56,398 nucleotides of DNA from an uncultured Pelagibacteraceae bacterium (GCA_902572005.1 CACGEC010000004.1:1-56398); one strand, 5' to 3'. Positions 32,115 through 42,616 are shown, counted from the stretch's first letter. Numbers and translations: made by a program. The notes: generated by a model from the sequence alone, not told the origin.

Positions 32115-33109
32115 TGTTTAGATTTATTTTCTGCCATCGTTAGTGCTATCTTAAATGATTGCAAGGTAGGTTCTAAGTTTGCTTTATTTTTTCCAGCAAT
32201 ATCAAAAGCAGTTCCATGAGCTGGGGTAGTAATAGGAATTGGTAATCCACCTTGTACAGTGACCCCTCTATCAAATCCAAAAGCTTTAAGACCTGACTGT
32301 AAAGCATCATGATACATACCAACAATACAGTCGTGATTTTTATTTTTAAAAGAAGTTATAAATGATGTATCACAAGGTAAAGGACCGTCAGCATTAATTC
32401 CTTGTTTTTTTGCTTCTTCAATAGCTGGAATTATTTCATTTTCTTCCTCTGTACCAAATTCGGCGTGTGGATTTAATGCTTGAACAGCAACCCTTGGTTT
32501 TTCGATACCATTAAGTTTCATAGCTTCATTTATTAATTTAATTGGTTTAATAATATTATCTTTTTTAATATGTTTTGGGACTTCACTGATAGGTATATGA
32601 GAAGTAACTCTTGCAGTCCAAAAATTATCTACTACATTAAACTCACAAAAGAAATCTTTTACATTTAATCTTTCAGCCATTAAATGAAGTTCATCAGAAT
32701 GTTTATTTCCTCCCATTATCATACTTGTTTTATTAAAAGGACCAAAGTTGATAGCTTGTATTTTATTTTGTTTTGCAAGATCTAAAGCAAGATTAAGAGC
32801 CTCAAGTACACTTTGACCAGCTTCTTTAGAACACTTTGAAAGTATATAACTATGATTTTTTCCATTTGATATATCTAAAAAGAATTTATTTCCTTCACTG
32901 AAATTTATCTCATCAAAATTATTTACAATTTTTAAATTATTATTATTTCCAGTTATTTGATCACCTTTATCTAATATACTCTTTTCACCAATAACAACTA
33001 TATTTACCGCATCAGTAATTTTTTCAGTCAATAATTTTGATACAAGCTCAGGTCCAATCCCTGAAGGATCACCCAATAAGAGACCAATATTAATTTTATT
33101 TTCTGGCAT
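32111..33109 (-). CDS. PdxA-family dehydrogenase (PdxA/PdxA2-like)
   Basis: [78 protein letters not shown]. Confidence 0.9.
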   Translation of the reverse strand: MPENKINIGLLLGDPSGIGPELVSKLLTEKITDAVNIVVIGEKSILDKGDQITGNNNNLKIVNNFDEINFSEGNKFFLDISNGKNHSYILSKCSKEAGQSVLEALNLALDLAKQNKIQAINFGPFNKTSMIMGGNKHSDELHLMAERLNVKDFFCEFNVVDNFWTARVTSHIPISEVPKHIKKDNIIKPIKLINEAMKLNGIEKPRVAVQALNPHAEFGTEEENEIIPAIEEAKKQGINADGPLPCDTSFITSFKNKNHDCIVGMYHDALQSGLKAFGFDRGVTVQGGLPIPITTPAHGTAFDIAGKNKANLEPTLQSFKIALTMAENKSKQ

Positions 33110-33178
33110 TTTTTTCTTTACGGTTTGTATCAGATTATGATTAAATAAATAATTATAAATTAACCAAAGAGGGAAATA

Positions 33179-34150
33179 ATGAAAAAAAGTTTTAAACTTT
33201 TCTTAGCCGCTGCATTCCTAGTGACTGAATTTTTTGTTATAGCAATACCTTTAATGACTACATCTGCTAGAGCAGATGGTGCTATACAAGCTATTACTCA
33301 CGCAGGATTCGGTGGTGGTACTGACGTAACTACTAGAATGATGCTTTTAAGAGCCAGAAGAGTTCTTAAACAAGACATGCAATTAGTTAATAAAAAAGGT
33401 GGCGGTGGAGCTGTATCTATGGATTATATGATGAGTTTACCAGCTGATGGTCAACACACTTTAACATGGACAACAGGACACGCAGTTTCTATGGCTTTAG
33501 GAAAAACTAAAGTTAAACTTAGCGACATGCAGCCTTTGGCTAGAGGTACTGATGACCCACAATTATTTGTTGTTAACTGTAAAGCAGACATCAAAGATGC
33601 TAAAAAATTTATTAGCACACAAAAATCAAAATCACTTAAATATGGAACGACCCATGTAGGTGGAATTGATGATGTTAGTGCAATTGCTTTTACAAAAAAA
33701 GGTGGATTAAAAGATCCAACTATAGTTGCGTATAAAGGTGTAGCACCAATTAAAACGAACTTAATCAAAGGAGATATTGATGTAGGAGTTTTAAATTTAG
33801 GTGAAGCATTAACTGAAATTAATGATGGTACATTATGCGTTTCTATCGTGTTAGCAAACAATAGAATGGCTAAAATTAAAGACTCTCCAACAGCTAAAGA
33901 ATTAGGAATACCTGTTTCTTTATCTACTGTTAGAGGTTTTGTAACTAAAAAAGGAGCTCCAGCTGAGAGAGTTAAACAGTTAGAAGCTGGAATGATGAAA
34001 GCAATGAGCCACAACTACTATAAAAATTTCTTAACAGAAATTGGTCTTGATGAGACTAGCGTAGTTGGTGCTGATGAATGGGGTAAGCAAATGGAAGAAA
34101 TGCTTACTGAAATGACTGCACAGCTTAAAGCTTTAGGTTACATTAAGTAG
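33179..34150 (+). CDS. tctC: Tripartite tricarboxylate transporter substrate-binding protein
   Basis: Signal peptide; GFGGGTDVTTRMMLLRARR; C-terminal TctC fold; followed by TctB/TctA. Confidence 0.88.
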   Translation: MKKSFKLFLAAAFLVTEFFVIAIPLMTTSARADGAIQAITHAGFGGGTDVTTRMMLLRARRVLKQDMQLVNKKGGGGAVSMDYMMSLPADGQHTLTWTTGHAVSMALGKTKVKLSDMQPLARGTDDPQLFVVNCKADIKDAKKFISTQKSKSLKYGTTHVGGIDDVSAIAFTKKGGLKDPTIVAYKGVAPIKTNLIKGDIDVGVLNLGEALTEINDGTLCVSIVLANNRMAKIKDSPTAKELGIPVSLSTVRGFVTKKGAPAERVKQLEAGMMKAMSHNYYKNFLTEIGLDETSVVGADEWGKQMEEMLTEMTAQLKALGYIK

Positions 34151-34167
34151 TATAAATTAAAGTACAT

Positions 34168-34683
34168 TTGAATATGAACAATGTACAAAAACAAAAAAGG
34201 GCAAACAAAAGTTTGCCCTTTTTTTTTAAAGATGAGTTTAAAGTTTCTTTCATAATAATATTAATTTCAACAGTCTTATTAATTAGTACTTTTTCATTTG
34301 ATATTGTTCCTCCAATTTTAAATAGAGGTATTCAGCCAGCTACTTTTCCTAAAGGATTATTAGTTTTAATAATTGTTTTAACTTCAATTGTTTACTATTT
34401 ATCTTTTAAAAAGCCTTGGGAAATTAAAAAAAAATTACCACAACCTTTTTTCTTAACATTACTTAGTTTCGTTTTTTTTATTTTTATATCAAAAACATTA
34501 GACTTTTTTTTAGCTATATCGCTGTTATCTGTTTTTGTTTCATACTGCTGGGGTGAAAGAAGAGTTTTTTATTTAATATTAGTAAGCATAATCTTTCCAA
34601 TAATTGTATTTATTTTTTTTGAAACAATTTTAGGATTGAGATTTCCTCCTGGTATAATCACAAATATTTACTATCAAGTATAA
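34168..34683 (+). CDS. tctB: TTT small membrane subunit (start TTG 34168 or ATG 34174)
   Basis: 4-TM small protein between TctC and TctA. Confidence 0.8.
   Translation: MNMNNVQKQKRANKSLPFFFKDEFKVSFIIILISTVLLISTFSFDIVPPILNRGIQPATFPKGLLVLIIVLTSIVYYLSFKKPWEIKKKLPQPFFLTLLSFVFFIFISKTLDFFLAISLLSVFVSYCWGERRVFYLILVSIIFPIIVFIFFETILGLRFPPGIITNIYYQV
34199..34227 (+). terminator. Intrinsic-terminator-like hairpin within 5' end of tctB ORF
   Basis: GGGCAAAC-AAAA-GTTTGCCC followed by nine T. Confidence 0.85.
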
Positions 34684-34684
34684 T

Positions 34685-36157
34685 ATGGAAAACCTTTATT
34701 TAATGTTTGCTCCTTTGTTAAGTTCGAAATTGATGATTGTTTTAGTTTTTGGAACTTTGTTCGGTTTGATACTTGGAGTGTTACCAGGTCTTGGACCAAC
34801 CACAGGTGGAGCATTAATTTTACCATTTACTATGACTTTAGATCCTCTATCAGCAATTGTTTTATTAACAGCTATTTATTGTTCAGCCACATATGGTGGA
34901 GCAATAACTGCAGTATTAATAAATACTCCTGGCACGCCAGCTGCCGCAGCAACTTGTCTTGATGGTTATCCACTTGCTCAAAAAGGAGAAGCAGGTAGAG
35001 CCTTAGGTATGGCGACAGTATCAAGTACTATTGGAGGTATCTTTAGTGTGATTGTTTTAGTCTTTTTTGCTCCACTTCTTGCACAACTTGCTTATGAATT
35101 TGGACAACCAGAATATTTTGCTTTAGCAATTTTTGGTTTAACAATGTTGGCATCTATTGGTGAAGGAAGTCCGATTAAGAATCTAATAGCTGGAGCTTTT
35201 GGAATATTGATATCTACTATTGGTAAAGATTTTATGACATCTATAGAGAGATTTACTTATGGAATTAATGAATTATCAGAGGGAATAGGATTTATTCCTG
35301 TAGTTGTTGGATTATTTGCCATAAGTGAAATGTTAACACAGTCAACTTCGTTGGATCAAATTTTTAAGAGAGTAGCTTTAAAAGCAGTGAAACTTCCATC
35401 AATATTAGATTATAAAAAAACTTGGAAAACTATTTTAAGATCTTCAGGAATAGGATCTTTTATAGGAGTATTACCAGCTGAAGGAGGGACAGTGGCTTCT
35501 CTCATAGGATATTCTGAAGCAAAAAGATGGTCTAAAAATCCAGAGGAATTTGGAAAAGGTTCAGTAGAGGGAATTGCAGGAGCTGAAGCAGCTAACAATG
35601 CGGCTACTGGAGGAGCAATGGTTCCTACTTTAGCTCTAGGAATCCCAGGAAGTGCAACAACTGCAGTAATTTTAACAGGATTAATAATTCATGGGGTTAG
35701 ACCTGGCCCTGATTTATTTAGAGAGCAGCCTGAATTTTTGTACGGTATTTTTGGGTCAATGTTGATAGCAAATATCTTATTTTTCATATTTGGTTTTTTT
35801 GGCGCAAAAATATTTGCACGAATTACTTTAGTTCCAAACAAATTATTATGGCCAATGATTTTTGCTGTTTCTGTTTGTGGAACATACTCATTGAGTCAAT
35901 CAATGCTAGATGTGTGGATAATGTTATTTTTTGGAGTAATTGGTTTTTTTATGAGACGTTATGGTTTTTCAGTAGTTCCCGTCATAATTGGTTTAATATT
36001 AGGTGAATTAGTCGAGGGCACATTAAGACAATCTTTAGTAATCTTTGAGGGAAATTGGTTATTATTTTTAACGAGACCTATTGTAGTTACTTTTTTTATT
36101 TTATCTTTAATTGCATTAATTTTTCCATTATTAAGAAAGAAAAAAAAATATGAATGA
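34685..36157 (+). CDS. tctA: TTT large permease subunit
   Basis: GVLPGLGPTTGGALILPFT; YGGAITAVLINTPGTPAAAATCLDGYPLAQKGEAGRALG. Confidence 0.96.
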   Translation: MENLYLMFAPLLSSKLMIVLVFGTLFGLILGVLPGLGPTTGGALILPFTMTLDPLSAIVLLTAIYCSATYGGAITAVLINTPGTPAAAATCLDGYPLAQKGEAGRALGMATVSSTIGGIFSVIVLVFFAPLLAQLAYEFGQPEYFALAIFGLTMLASIGEGSPIKNLIAGAFGILISTIGKDFMTSIERFTYGINELSEGIGFIPVVVGLFAISEMLTQSTSLDQIFKRVALKAVKLPSILDYKKTWKTILRSSGIGSFIGVLPAEGGTVASLIGYSEAKRWSKNPEEFGKGSVEGIAGAEAANNAATGGAMVPTLALGIPGSATTAVILTGLIIHGVRPGPDLFREQPEFLYGIFGSMLIANILFFIFGFFGAKIFARITLVPNKLLWPMIFAVSVCGTYSLSQSMLDVWIMLFFGVIGFFMRRYGFSVVPVIIGLILGELVEGTLRQSLVIFEGNWLLFLTRPIVVTFFILSLIALIFPLLRKKKKYE

Positions 36158-36899
36158 ATATAATTTTAAAGGCAGAACTGCTGTAATTACAGGAGGTGCT
36201 CAAGGTTTTGGATTTGCAATATCAAAAAGAATAATAAATTCTGGAGGAAAAGTAATTATTTGGGATATAGACAAAAAAGCTGTTGAAATTGCTCAAAAAG
36301 AAATCAATTCTAAAAATTTTAGTTTTCAAATTGTTGATATAACTGATTTCAAAGATGTAGAAAAATCAGTGGAAGATTTAGAGAAACAGTTTGGTAAGGT
36401 AGATATCTTTGTAAATAACGCAGGAATGACCGGGATGAATGCTAAAGTTTGGGACTACCCATTAAATGAATGGAAAAAAGTAATAGAATTAAATTTAAAT
36501 GCCACTTTTTATTGTTGTAAAGCTATTGTTCCACATATGATTAAAAATAATTATGGAAGAATAGTTAATATTGCTTCAATTGCAGGAAAAGAGGGAAATC
36601 CAAATGCTAGTGCATATAGTACCTCTAAAGCAGGTGTAATAGGATTGACTAAGTCATTAGGTAAAGAACTTTCAGATAAAGATATTGCAGTGAATTGTGT
36701 TACGCCAGCAGCTGCAAAAACAAGAATTTTTGATCAAATGACAAAAGAGCATATTGATTATATGTTATCAAAAATACCAAGAAATCGTTTTGCAAAAGTA
36801 GATGAATTAGCTTCTTTAGTTTGTTGGTTAGCAAGTGAAGAAAATTCTTTTAGTACAGCAGCAGTATTTGATTTAAGTGGTGGAAGGGCAACTTATTAA
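36150..36899 (+). CDS. SDR family oxidoreductase
   Basis: AVITGGAQGFGFAISK; NNAG; YSTSKAGV. Confidence 0.93.
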   Translation: MNEYNFKGRTAVITGGAQGFGFAISKRIINSGGKVIIWDIDKKAVEIAQKEINSKNFSFQIVDITDFKDVEKSVEDLEKQFGKVDIFVNNAGMTGMNAKVWDYPLNEWKKVIELNLNATFYCCKAIVPHMIKNNYGRIVNIASIAGKEGNPNASAYSTSKAGVIGLTKSLGKELSDKDIAVNCVTPAAAKTRIFDQMTKEHIDYMLSKIPRNRFAKVDELASLVCWLASEENSFSTAAVFDLSGGRATY

Positions 36900-36911
36900 A
36901 AAGGAGAAAAT

Positions 36912-37760
36912 ATGAAATTATGTAGATTGGGAGAAATTGGAAAAGAAAAACCAGCTATAATTGATAAGGAGAATAATTATCGTGATTTATCATCTATTAT
37001 AAAAGATTTAAATCCTGAAACTTTAAATTTTGATACTATTAAAAAGATTTCAGATACAGATATTGCAAGTCTTCCAAAATTAGACTCAAGTTTAAGAATA
37101 GGTGCTTGTGTGTCCAAACCTTCAAAATTTATTGGTATTGGATTAAATTTTAAAGATCATGCTGAGGAACAGAATTTACCAATTCCAAAAGAACCAATAA
37201 TCTTCTCAAAATTCACTAGTTGTATTACAGGCCCCAATGATCCCATCGTAGTTCCAAAAGATTCAAATCACACAGATTGGGAAGTTGAACTGGGTTTTGT
37301 TATTGGAAAAAAAGCAATTAATGTAAGTGTAGATAATGCTATGGACCATGTACTTGGTTTTTTTCTAGTAAACGATGTCAGTGAAAGGAATTTTCAAAAA
37401 AATAAGGGACTTACTTGGGATAAGGGCAAGGGCTTTGATACTTTTGGACCAATAGGACCTTATATAGTTACTAAAGATGAGCTACCTGACTTTCAAAAAT
37501 TAAATATGTTTTTAGAAGTTGATGGCAAGAGAATGCAAACTGGAAATACAGAACAAATGATTTTTGATATTAAAACATTAGTATCTTACATGAGCTCATG
37601 TATGAGTTTGCATCCTGGCGACATTTGCTGTACCGGAACACCTCCTGGTGTAGGAGAAAATATGTCTCCTCCTCATTTTTTAAAAGGTGGTGAAGAAGTT
37701 GTGTTAGGAGTTGATAAACTTGGAGAACAAAAACATAAAGTAATTCCTTATAAAGAATAA
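36912..37760 (+). CDS. Fumarylacetoacetate hydrolase-family protein (2,4-diketo-3-deoxy-aldonate hydrolase-like)
   Basis: FIGIGLNFKDHAEE; DWEVELGFVIGKKA; NDVSERNFQ; CTGTPPGVGENMSPP. Confidence 0.92.
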   Translation: MKLCRLGEIGKEKPAIIDKENNYRDLSSIIKDLNPETLNFDTIKKISDTDIASLPKLDSSLRIGACVSKPSKFIGIGLNFKDHAEEQNLPIPKEPIIFSKFTSCITGPNDPIVVPKDSNHTDWEVELGFVIGKKAINVSVDNAMDHVLGFFLVNDVSERNFQKNKGLTWDKGKGFDTFGPIGPYIVTKDELPDFQKLNMFLEVDGKRMQTGNTEQMIFDIKTLVSYMSSCMSLHPGDICCTGTPPGVGENMSPPHFLKGGEEVVLGVDKLGEQKHKVIPYKE

Positions 37761-37766
37761 TTTTTA

Positions 37767-38474
37767 ATGTTTGAAATTTTTATTGCACTAGGTGCTGGAC
37801 TTGTAAGTTTTTTGTCTCCGTGTGTTTTACCTCTTATTCCCGGTTATATTTCATACATTTCTGGAAGCTCATTAAATGAATTGATTGAAAAAAAAAGCAT
37901 TAATCTTCTTCCAATTATTTTATTTACTGTTGGATTTTCAATTGTTTTTATAGTATTTGGTGCTGCCTCTACATTTTTAGGGCAAGTCTTACTTAAAAAT
38001 TCATACGAGTTAAGAATAGCTGCAGGTTTAATTATTGTCATTCTTTCTCTTCATATAATTGGAATAATTAATATCAAATTTCTAAACTATGAAAAAAGAA
38101 TGCAAACAAATTCTAATACTAATTTCTATAGCCCAATTTTAATTGGAATGGCATTTGCTTTTGGATGGACGCCCTGTATTGGTCCTATATTAGGTTCAAT
38201 TTTAGTCCTCGCAGCTACAGAGGAGAGTTTAAATAAGGGTGTCATATTGTTATTTTCTTATTCATTAGGTTTAGCAATACCATTCATTTTATCGGGCTAC
38301 CTGATACAAAGATTTCTGATATTTTCTAAAAACTTCAAAAAAAATATTGGTTTAGTATCAAAAATTGGAGGGATTATTCTTTTAATAACGGGAGTTTTGA
38401 TATTAACTAACCAATTACAAGCTTTGGGATATTATCTACTAAATATTTTTCCATTCTTACAAAATTTTGGATAA
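37767..38474 (+). CDS. ccdA: CcdA-like cytochrome c biogenesis/DsbD TM protein
   Basis: GLVSFLSPCVLPLIPGYISYISG; FGWTPCIGPILGSIL. Confidence 0.92.
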   Translation: MFEIFIALGAGLVSFLSPCVLPLIPGYISYISGSSLNELIEKKSINLLPIILFTVGFSIVFIVFGAASTFLGQVLLKNSYELRIAAGLIIVILSLHIIGIINIKFLNYEKRMQTNSNTNFYSPILIGMAFAFGWTPCIGPILGSILVLAATEESLNKGVILLFSYSLGLAIPFILSGYLIQRFLIFSKNFKKNIGLVSKIGGIILLITGVLILTNQLQALGYYLLNIFPFLQNFG

Positions 38475-38482
38475 AAATAATT

Positions 38483-39067
38483 ATGAAAATTTATCAAATA
38501 GACTCTAGCGCAAGAAAAGAAGGTTCTACATCAAGAGCCTTAGCTAAAAAGCTACTAGACAAAATTAAAAAACCAGAAGATGAAGTTATCTATAGAGATT
38601 TGGATGATGAAATGGTTTTTGTTTCAGGACTTACAGAGTCTGGAATGAAAATAGACAAAAAAGATCAAACAGAACATCATAAAAAAATGTTTGAACTGTC
38701 AGACATATTGGTTAAGGAATTAAAAGATAGTGATATTATAATTATATCTGCTCCGATTTATAATTATGGACCACCTGCAACTTTAAAAGCTTGGTCTGAT
38801 CTTGCAGCAAGAGTAGGAGAAACTTTTAGATTTAAACCTGACGGTAGAAGAGAAGGTTTATTAAAAAATAAAAAAGCATACTTAGTTATTACATCGGGGG
38901 GAACAAAACTTAATAGTAATGAGGATTTTCTTACTCCATGGTTAAAATTTATTTTAAATTTTTTTGGGATTGAAAAAATTGATACTATTTGTGCTGATCA
39001 AATGTCGATTGATCATGAAAAGTCAATTAAAGAGGCTGAGAAACAAATTAAAGATTTAATCATTTAA
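38483..39067 (+). CDS. AzoR-like FMN-dependent NAD(P)H oxidoreductase (flavodoxin-like fold)
   Basis: IYQIDSSARKEGSTSRALAKKLLD; APIYNYGPPATLKAWSD. Confidence 0.85.
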   Translation: MKIYQIDSSARKEGSTSRALAKKLLDKIKKPEDEVIYRDLDDEMVFVSGLTESGMKIDKKDQTEHHKKMFELSDILVKELKDSDIIIISAPIYNYGPPATLKAWSDLAARVGETFRFKPDGRREGLLKNKKAYLVITSGGTKLNSNEDFLTPWLKFILNFFGIEKIDTICADQMSIDHEKSIKEAEKQIKDLII

Positions 39068-39354
39068 TGAATAATAAAATTAAAACTGATGATGTAATAT
39101 TTAATTTTTTTAAACAAATTTGTGATGAAAAAGATGATCAAAAATGTATTGAACTAGGTAATAGCTGGATAGTTGCAATGGAAAAAAATCTTAAAAGTAT
39201 GGAAGAAAGTTTAGATAATAAAGATAAAATTAAATTCTTAGAGGATATCAAAAATAATCGAGATCACCTCAATAGTCTCAAAGGCAAAAGCTCAACACAA
39301 TGGCGTGAGTATGCAACTGAATGTATGGTTGAAATAATGGATAATAAAGTATAA
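39067..39354 (+). CDS. Uncharacterised 95-aa protein
   Basis: ORF overlapping the upstream gene (TTTAATGA) and directly preceding the TPP riboswitch. Confidence 0.65.
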   Translation: MNNKIKTDDVIFNFFKQICDEKDDQKCIELGNSWIVAMEKNLKSMEESLDNKDKIKFLEDIKNNRDHLNSLKGKSSTQWREYATECMVEIMDNKV

Positions 39355-39365
39355 GTATTTAGTTA

Positions 39366-39430
39366 AAAGGGGTGTCTTTACAGACTGAGATTAAACCCAA
39401 CGAACCTGTCCGGTAATTCAGAAAGGGATA
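39366..39430 (+). ncRNA. TPP (THI element) riboswitch
   Basis: GGGGTGTC...CTGAGATTAAACCC...GAACCTGTCCGG...AAAGGGATAAC matches conserved THI-box blocks (CUGAGA, ACCC, GAACCUG). Confidence 0.93.
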
Positions 39431-39433
39431 ACA

Positions 39434-40876
39434 ATGGATAAAACATATTTTTTAAGTCAATCTACCTCATTAATTTTAGTTATTGTTATAAGTTTAATAT
39501 TTGTTTTTTTAGGTCTGTATAATTCAAAAAAATATCAAGGACTAAATAATTATTTAACAGCCAATAGAAACATTGGTTTATTTTCTTTAACTACAAGTTT
39601 AACTGCGTCAGCTTTAGGAGCATGGATTTTATTTGGCCCAGCCTCAGCAGCGACCTGGGGAGGAATAGGTGCCATCATAGGATATTCACTAGGTACAGCT
39701 TTTCCGATGTTTTTTTTAATATATTTAGGAAAAAAAATTAGAAAAGAGTTTCCTAAAGGATCATCTTTAATTGAGTTTTTGAGAAAAAAGTTTGGAAAAA
39801 GCCTATTTAAACTTATTCTGTTAATGACAATTTTTTACATGTTTATTTTTTTATGTGCTGAAGTTACAGCGGTCGCAGTCTTAATAAATTATATATCTGG
39901 TACTGAACTTTGGATTACGGCTTTAATTGTACTACTATCTACTCTTGTATATACTTTGTACGGAGGTTTGAGAGCATCGATATTTACAGACAATATACAA
40001 ATGGTTGTAATTGGAATTCTTTTGTTAATTTCGTTTCTTTATATAAATTCTTTTACAGGATCTAAGTTTTCCTTTGAGTTTATAAAAGATAAAAATCCTC
40101 AACTTTTAAGTCCATCCTATATACCAAGCTATACAGCTGGTTTAACTTTTTTTATTGCAGTTGCTGCTACAAATTTATTTCATCAGGGTAATTGGCAAAG
40201 AGTTTATGCGGCAAAAAATTTTGAAACTTTAAGGAAAAGCTTAATTATATCTTTCTTTATAATAATACCAGTAGTCTTTTATATGGGGTTTACTGGAATG
40301 GTTGCTTTTTCAATAGATCCAACTATCAGACCTGATTTAGGATTTTTTACATTATTACTTCAAGAGCAAACAGAGTTGTTGTCTTTATTTATTATAGTGC
40401 TTGGTTTAGCTTTAACAATTTCTACGGTTGACACTTTGGTAAATGCAATATCAAGTTTAATTGTTGTAGATGGCAAAGCAACATTTAGCTTAAATAAAAA
40501 AACAAATTATTTAAATTTTTCTAAATATATAATTTTATTTTTATCTTTAATTTCGTTTATTATTGCATCTAAAGGATTTGATATTTTATATTTATTTTTA
40601 TTGGCTGATTTATTCTGTTGTGCTTTTGTATTGACTATTTTTTACAGCTTTTATAATAAGAATATTAATGAAAAAACTGCCTATGTCTCAATTATAATTG
40701 GGTTAATTGGTGGTTTTTTAATGTTTCCATCTCCAGATTTTTCAAAAAGCTTACTTGTTGGAGTCTTGATGCCTAAAGAACTGTTTGGACCTTTTGTAGC
40801 ACAGTCATTATTATTTTTGTCTTTTGTAATTGCAACTTTTTTACCTTTAGTAGTTTTTAAAGCTAAAAAGTTTTAA
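39434..40876 (+). CDS. thiV: Sodium:solute symporter, ThiV-like (putative HMP/thiamin-precursor transporter)
   Basis: SSS-family TM protein (TASALGAWILFGPASAATWGGIGAIIGYSLG; HQGNWQRVYAAKN) under a TPP riboswitch. Confidence 0.85.
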   Translation: MDKTYFLSQSTSLILVIVISLIFVFLGLYNSKKYQGLNNYLTANRNIGLFSLTTSLTASALGAWILFGPASAATWGGIGAIIGYSLGTAFPMFFLIYLGKKIRKEFPKGSSLIEFLRKKFGKSLFKLILLMTIFYMFIFLCAEVTAVAVLINYISGTELWITALIVLLSTLVYTLYGGLRASIFTDNIQMVVIGILLLISFLYINSFTGSKFSFEFIKDKNPQLLSPSYIPSYTAGLTFFIAVAATNLFHQGNWQRVYAAKNFETLRKSLIISFFIIIPVVFYMGFTGMVAFSIDPTIRPDLGFFTLLLQEQTELLSLFIIVLGLALTISTVDTLVNAISSLIVVDGKATFSLNKKTNYLNFSKYIILFLSLISFIIASKGFDILYLFLLADLFCCAFVLTIFYSFYNKNINEKTAYVSIIIGLIGGFLMFPSPDFSKSLLVGVLMPKELFGPFVAQSLLFLSFVIATFLPLVVFKAKKF

Positions 40877-40920
40877 TATTACTCGATTGTATTAGGTGAA
40901 TTTATCGCTATATATCTGTC

Positions 40921-41859
40921 TTGATGACAGACAATCAGATAATTATTAACGCCCTCTCCAAAGTTTATGATAATGGTTTTGATGCACTTAAAAAGATTAA
41001 TATTAATGTTAAAAAAGGTGAAATTCTTGCAATGCTTGGACCAAATGGTGCAGGTAAGACAACTTTAATTAGTATAATTTGTGGCATTGTCACTCCTTCA
41101 TCTGGGACTGTTACTGTAGATGGTTTTGATATAATAAAAAATTACCGTGAAACTAGATCTAGAATAGGGATGGTTCCACAAGAATTAAATTTAGAATCTT
41201 TTGAAACAGTTTTTGACACTGTATCATATTCAAGGGGTCTATATGGCAAATCTCCAAAACCAGAACATATAGAAAAAATTTTAAAAGACTTAAGTTTATG
41301 GGACAAAAAAGATCAAAGATTAAAACAATTGTCAGGCGGAATGAAAAGAAGAGTTTTAATTGCTAAAGCCTTATCTCATGAACCAAAAATATTATTTTTA
41401 GATGAACCAACAGCTGGAGTTGATGTTGAACTTAGAAGAGACATGTGGAAAGTTGTTGATAATCTTAGAAAAACAGGGGTCACTATTATTTTAACTACTC
41501 ATTATATTGAGGAAGCCGAAGCTATTGCTGACCGTGTTGCTGTTATTAATCAAGGTGAAATCATAGTAGTTGAAGATAAAAAAGAACTAATTAAGAAAAT
41601 GGGTCATAAAAAATTGAATATTGAATTACAGGAGAGAATTACTGAAATTCCTAAAGATTTAGCTAAATATAATCTTGAAATAGATGATGAACATATGTCT
41701 TTAATTTATACTTATAATGTCGGAACCGAAAAAACCGGTATTACTAATTTGTTGCAAGATTTAAAAGATACCGGATTAAAATTAAAAGATTTAAAAACAG
41801 AGCAAAGCAATCTAGAGAAAATATTTGTCAATTTAGTTAAGGAGAATAATGAAATTTAA
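40921..41859 (+). CDS. ABC transporter ATP-binding protein
   Basis: [35 protein letters not shown]. Confidence 0.95.
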   Translation: MMTDNQIIINALSKVYDNGFDALKKININVKKGEILAMLGPNGAGKTTLISIICGIVTPSSGTVTVDGFDIIKNYRETRSRIGMVPQELNLESFETVFDTVSYSRGLYGKSPKPEHIEKILKDLSLWDKKDQRLKQLSGGMKRRVLIAKALSHEPKILFLDEPTAGVDVELRRDMWKVVDNLRKTGVTIILTTHYIEEAEAIADRVAVINQGEIIVVEDKKELIKKMGHKKLNIELQERITEIPKDLAKYNLEIDDEHMSLIYTYNVGTEKTGITNLLQDLKDTGLKLKDLKTEQSNLEKIFVNLVKENNEI

Positions 41860-42616
41860 TTATTACGGTTTTAAAGCCATATATTTTCACGAAATGAACA
41901 GATTCTACAGAACGGTAGGTCAGTCTCTTCTCTCACCAGTTATATCTACATCATTATATTTTGTTGTTTTTGGCTCAGTGATTGGTGGCTATATACAAAA
42001 AATTGATGGCGTAAGTTATGGCTCGTATATTGTTCCAGGTTTATTAATGTTAACATTGCTAACCCAGTCAATAAGTAACACCTCATTTGGAATATTTTTT
42101 CCGAAATTTAATGGAACTATCAATGAGATTTTAGCAGCACCTATTTCAACACTTGAAACAGTTTTAGCTTTTGTTGGGGCAGGAGCTACCAAAACTTTAA
42201 TTGTCGGTGCTGTTATATATGCTACTGCTTCATTTTTTGCTGAAGTGACTGTTCAATATCCAATTTTAATGATATTTTTGTTAGTTTTAGTCTCTTTTAC
42301 TTTTGCATTATTTGGTTTTCTAATTGGTGTTGTTAGTAAAAACTTCGAACAAATGTCTATCATTCCATCATTAGTTATTACACCAATGGTTTTTTTAGGA
42401 GGAAGCTTATATTCTTTAGATATGTTGCCACCATTCTGGCAAACTGTTTCTTATTTTAATCCAGTAGTTTACTTGATTGACGGCTTAAGATTTTCATTTT
42501 ATGGAATATCAGATTTTAATATTTGGATAAGTGTAGGTTCAATGGTGTCATTTTTAGTGATATGCGTGATCGCTGTCTCAATATTATTAAAAAAAGGTTA
42601 TAATATAAAATCTTAA
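41849..42616 (+). CDS. ABC-2 type transporter permease
   Basis: ABC-2 membrane protein features ([52 protein letters not shown]). Confidence 0.93.
   Translation: MKFNYYGFKAIYFHEMNRFYRTVGQSLLSPVISTSLYFVVFGSVIGGYIQKIDGVSYGSYIVPGLLMLTLLTQSISNTSFGIFFPKFNGTINEILAAPISTLETVLAFVGAGATKTLIVGAVIYATASFFAEVTVQYPILMIFLLVLVSFTFALFGFLIGVVSKNFEQMSIIPSLVITPMVFLGGSLYSLDMLPPFWQTVSYFNPVVYLIDGLRFSFYGISDFNIWISVGSMVSFLVICVIAVSILLKKGYNIKS

Noticed and set aside
33451-34014. 187-aa minus-strand ORF antisense to tctC
   Set aside because: Lies wholly inside a well-supported CDS; shadow-frame composition (P/S/L rich), no recognisable domain.
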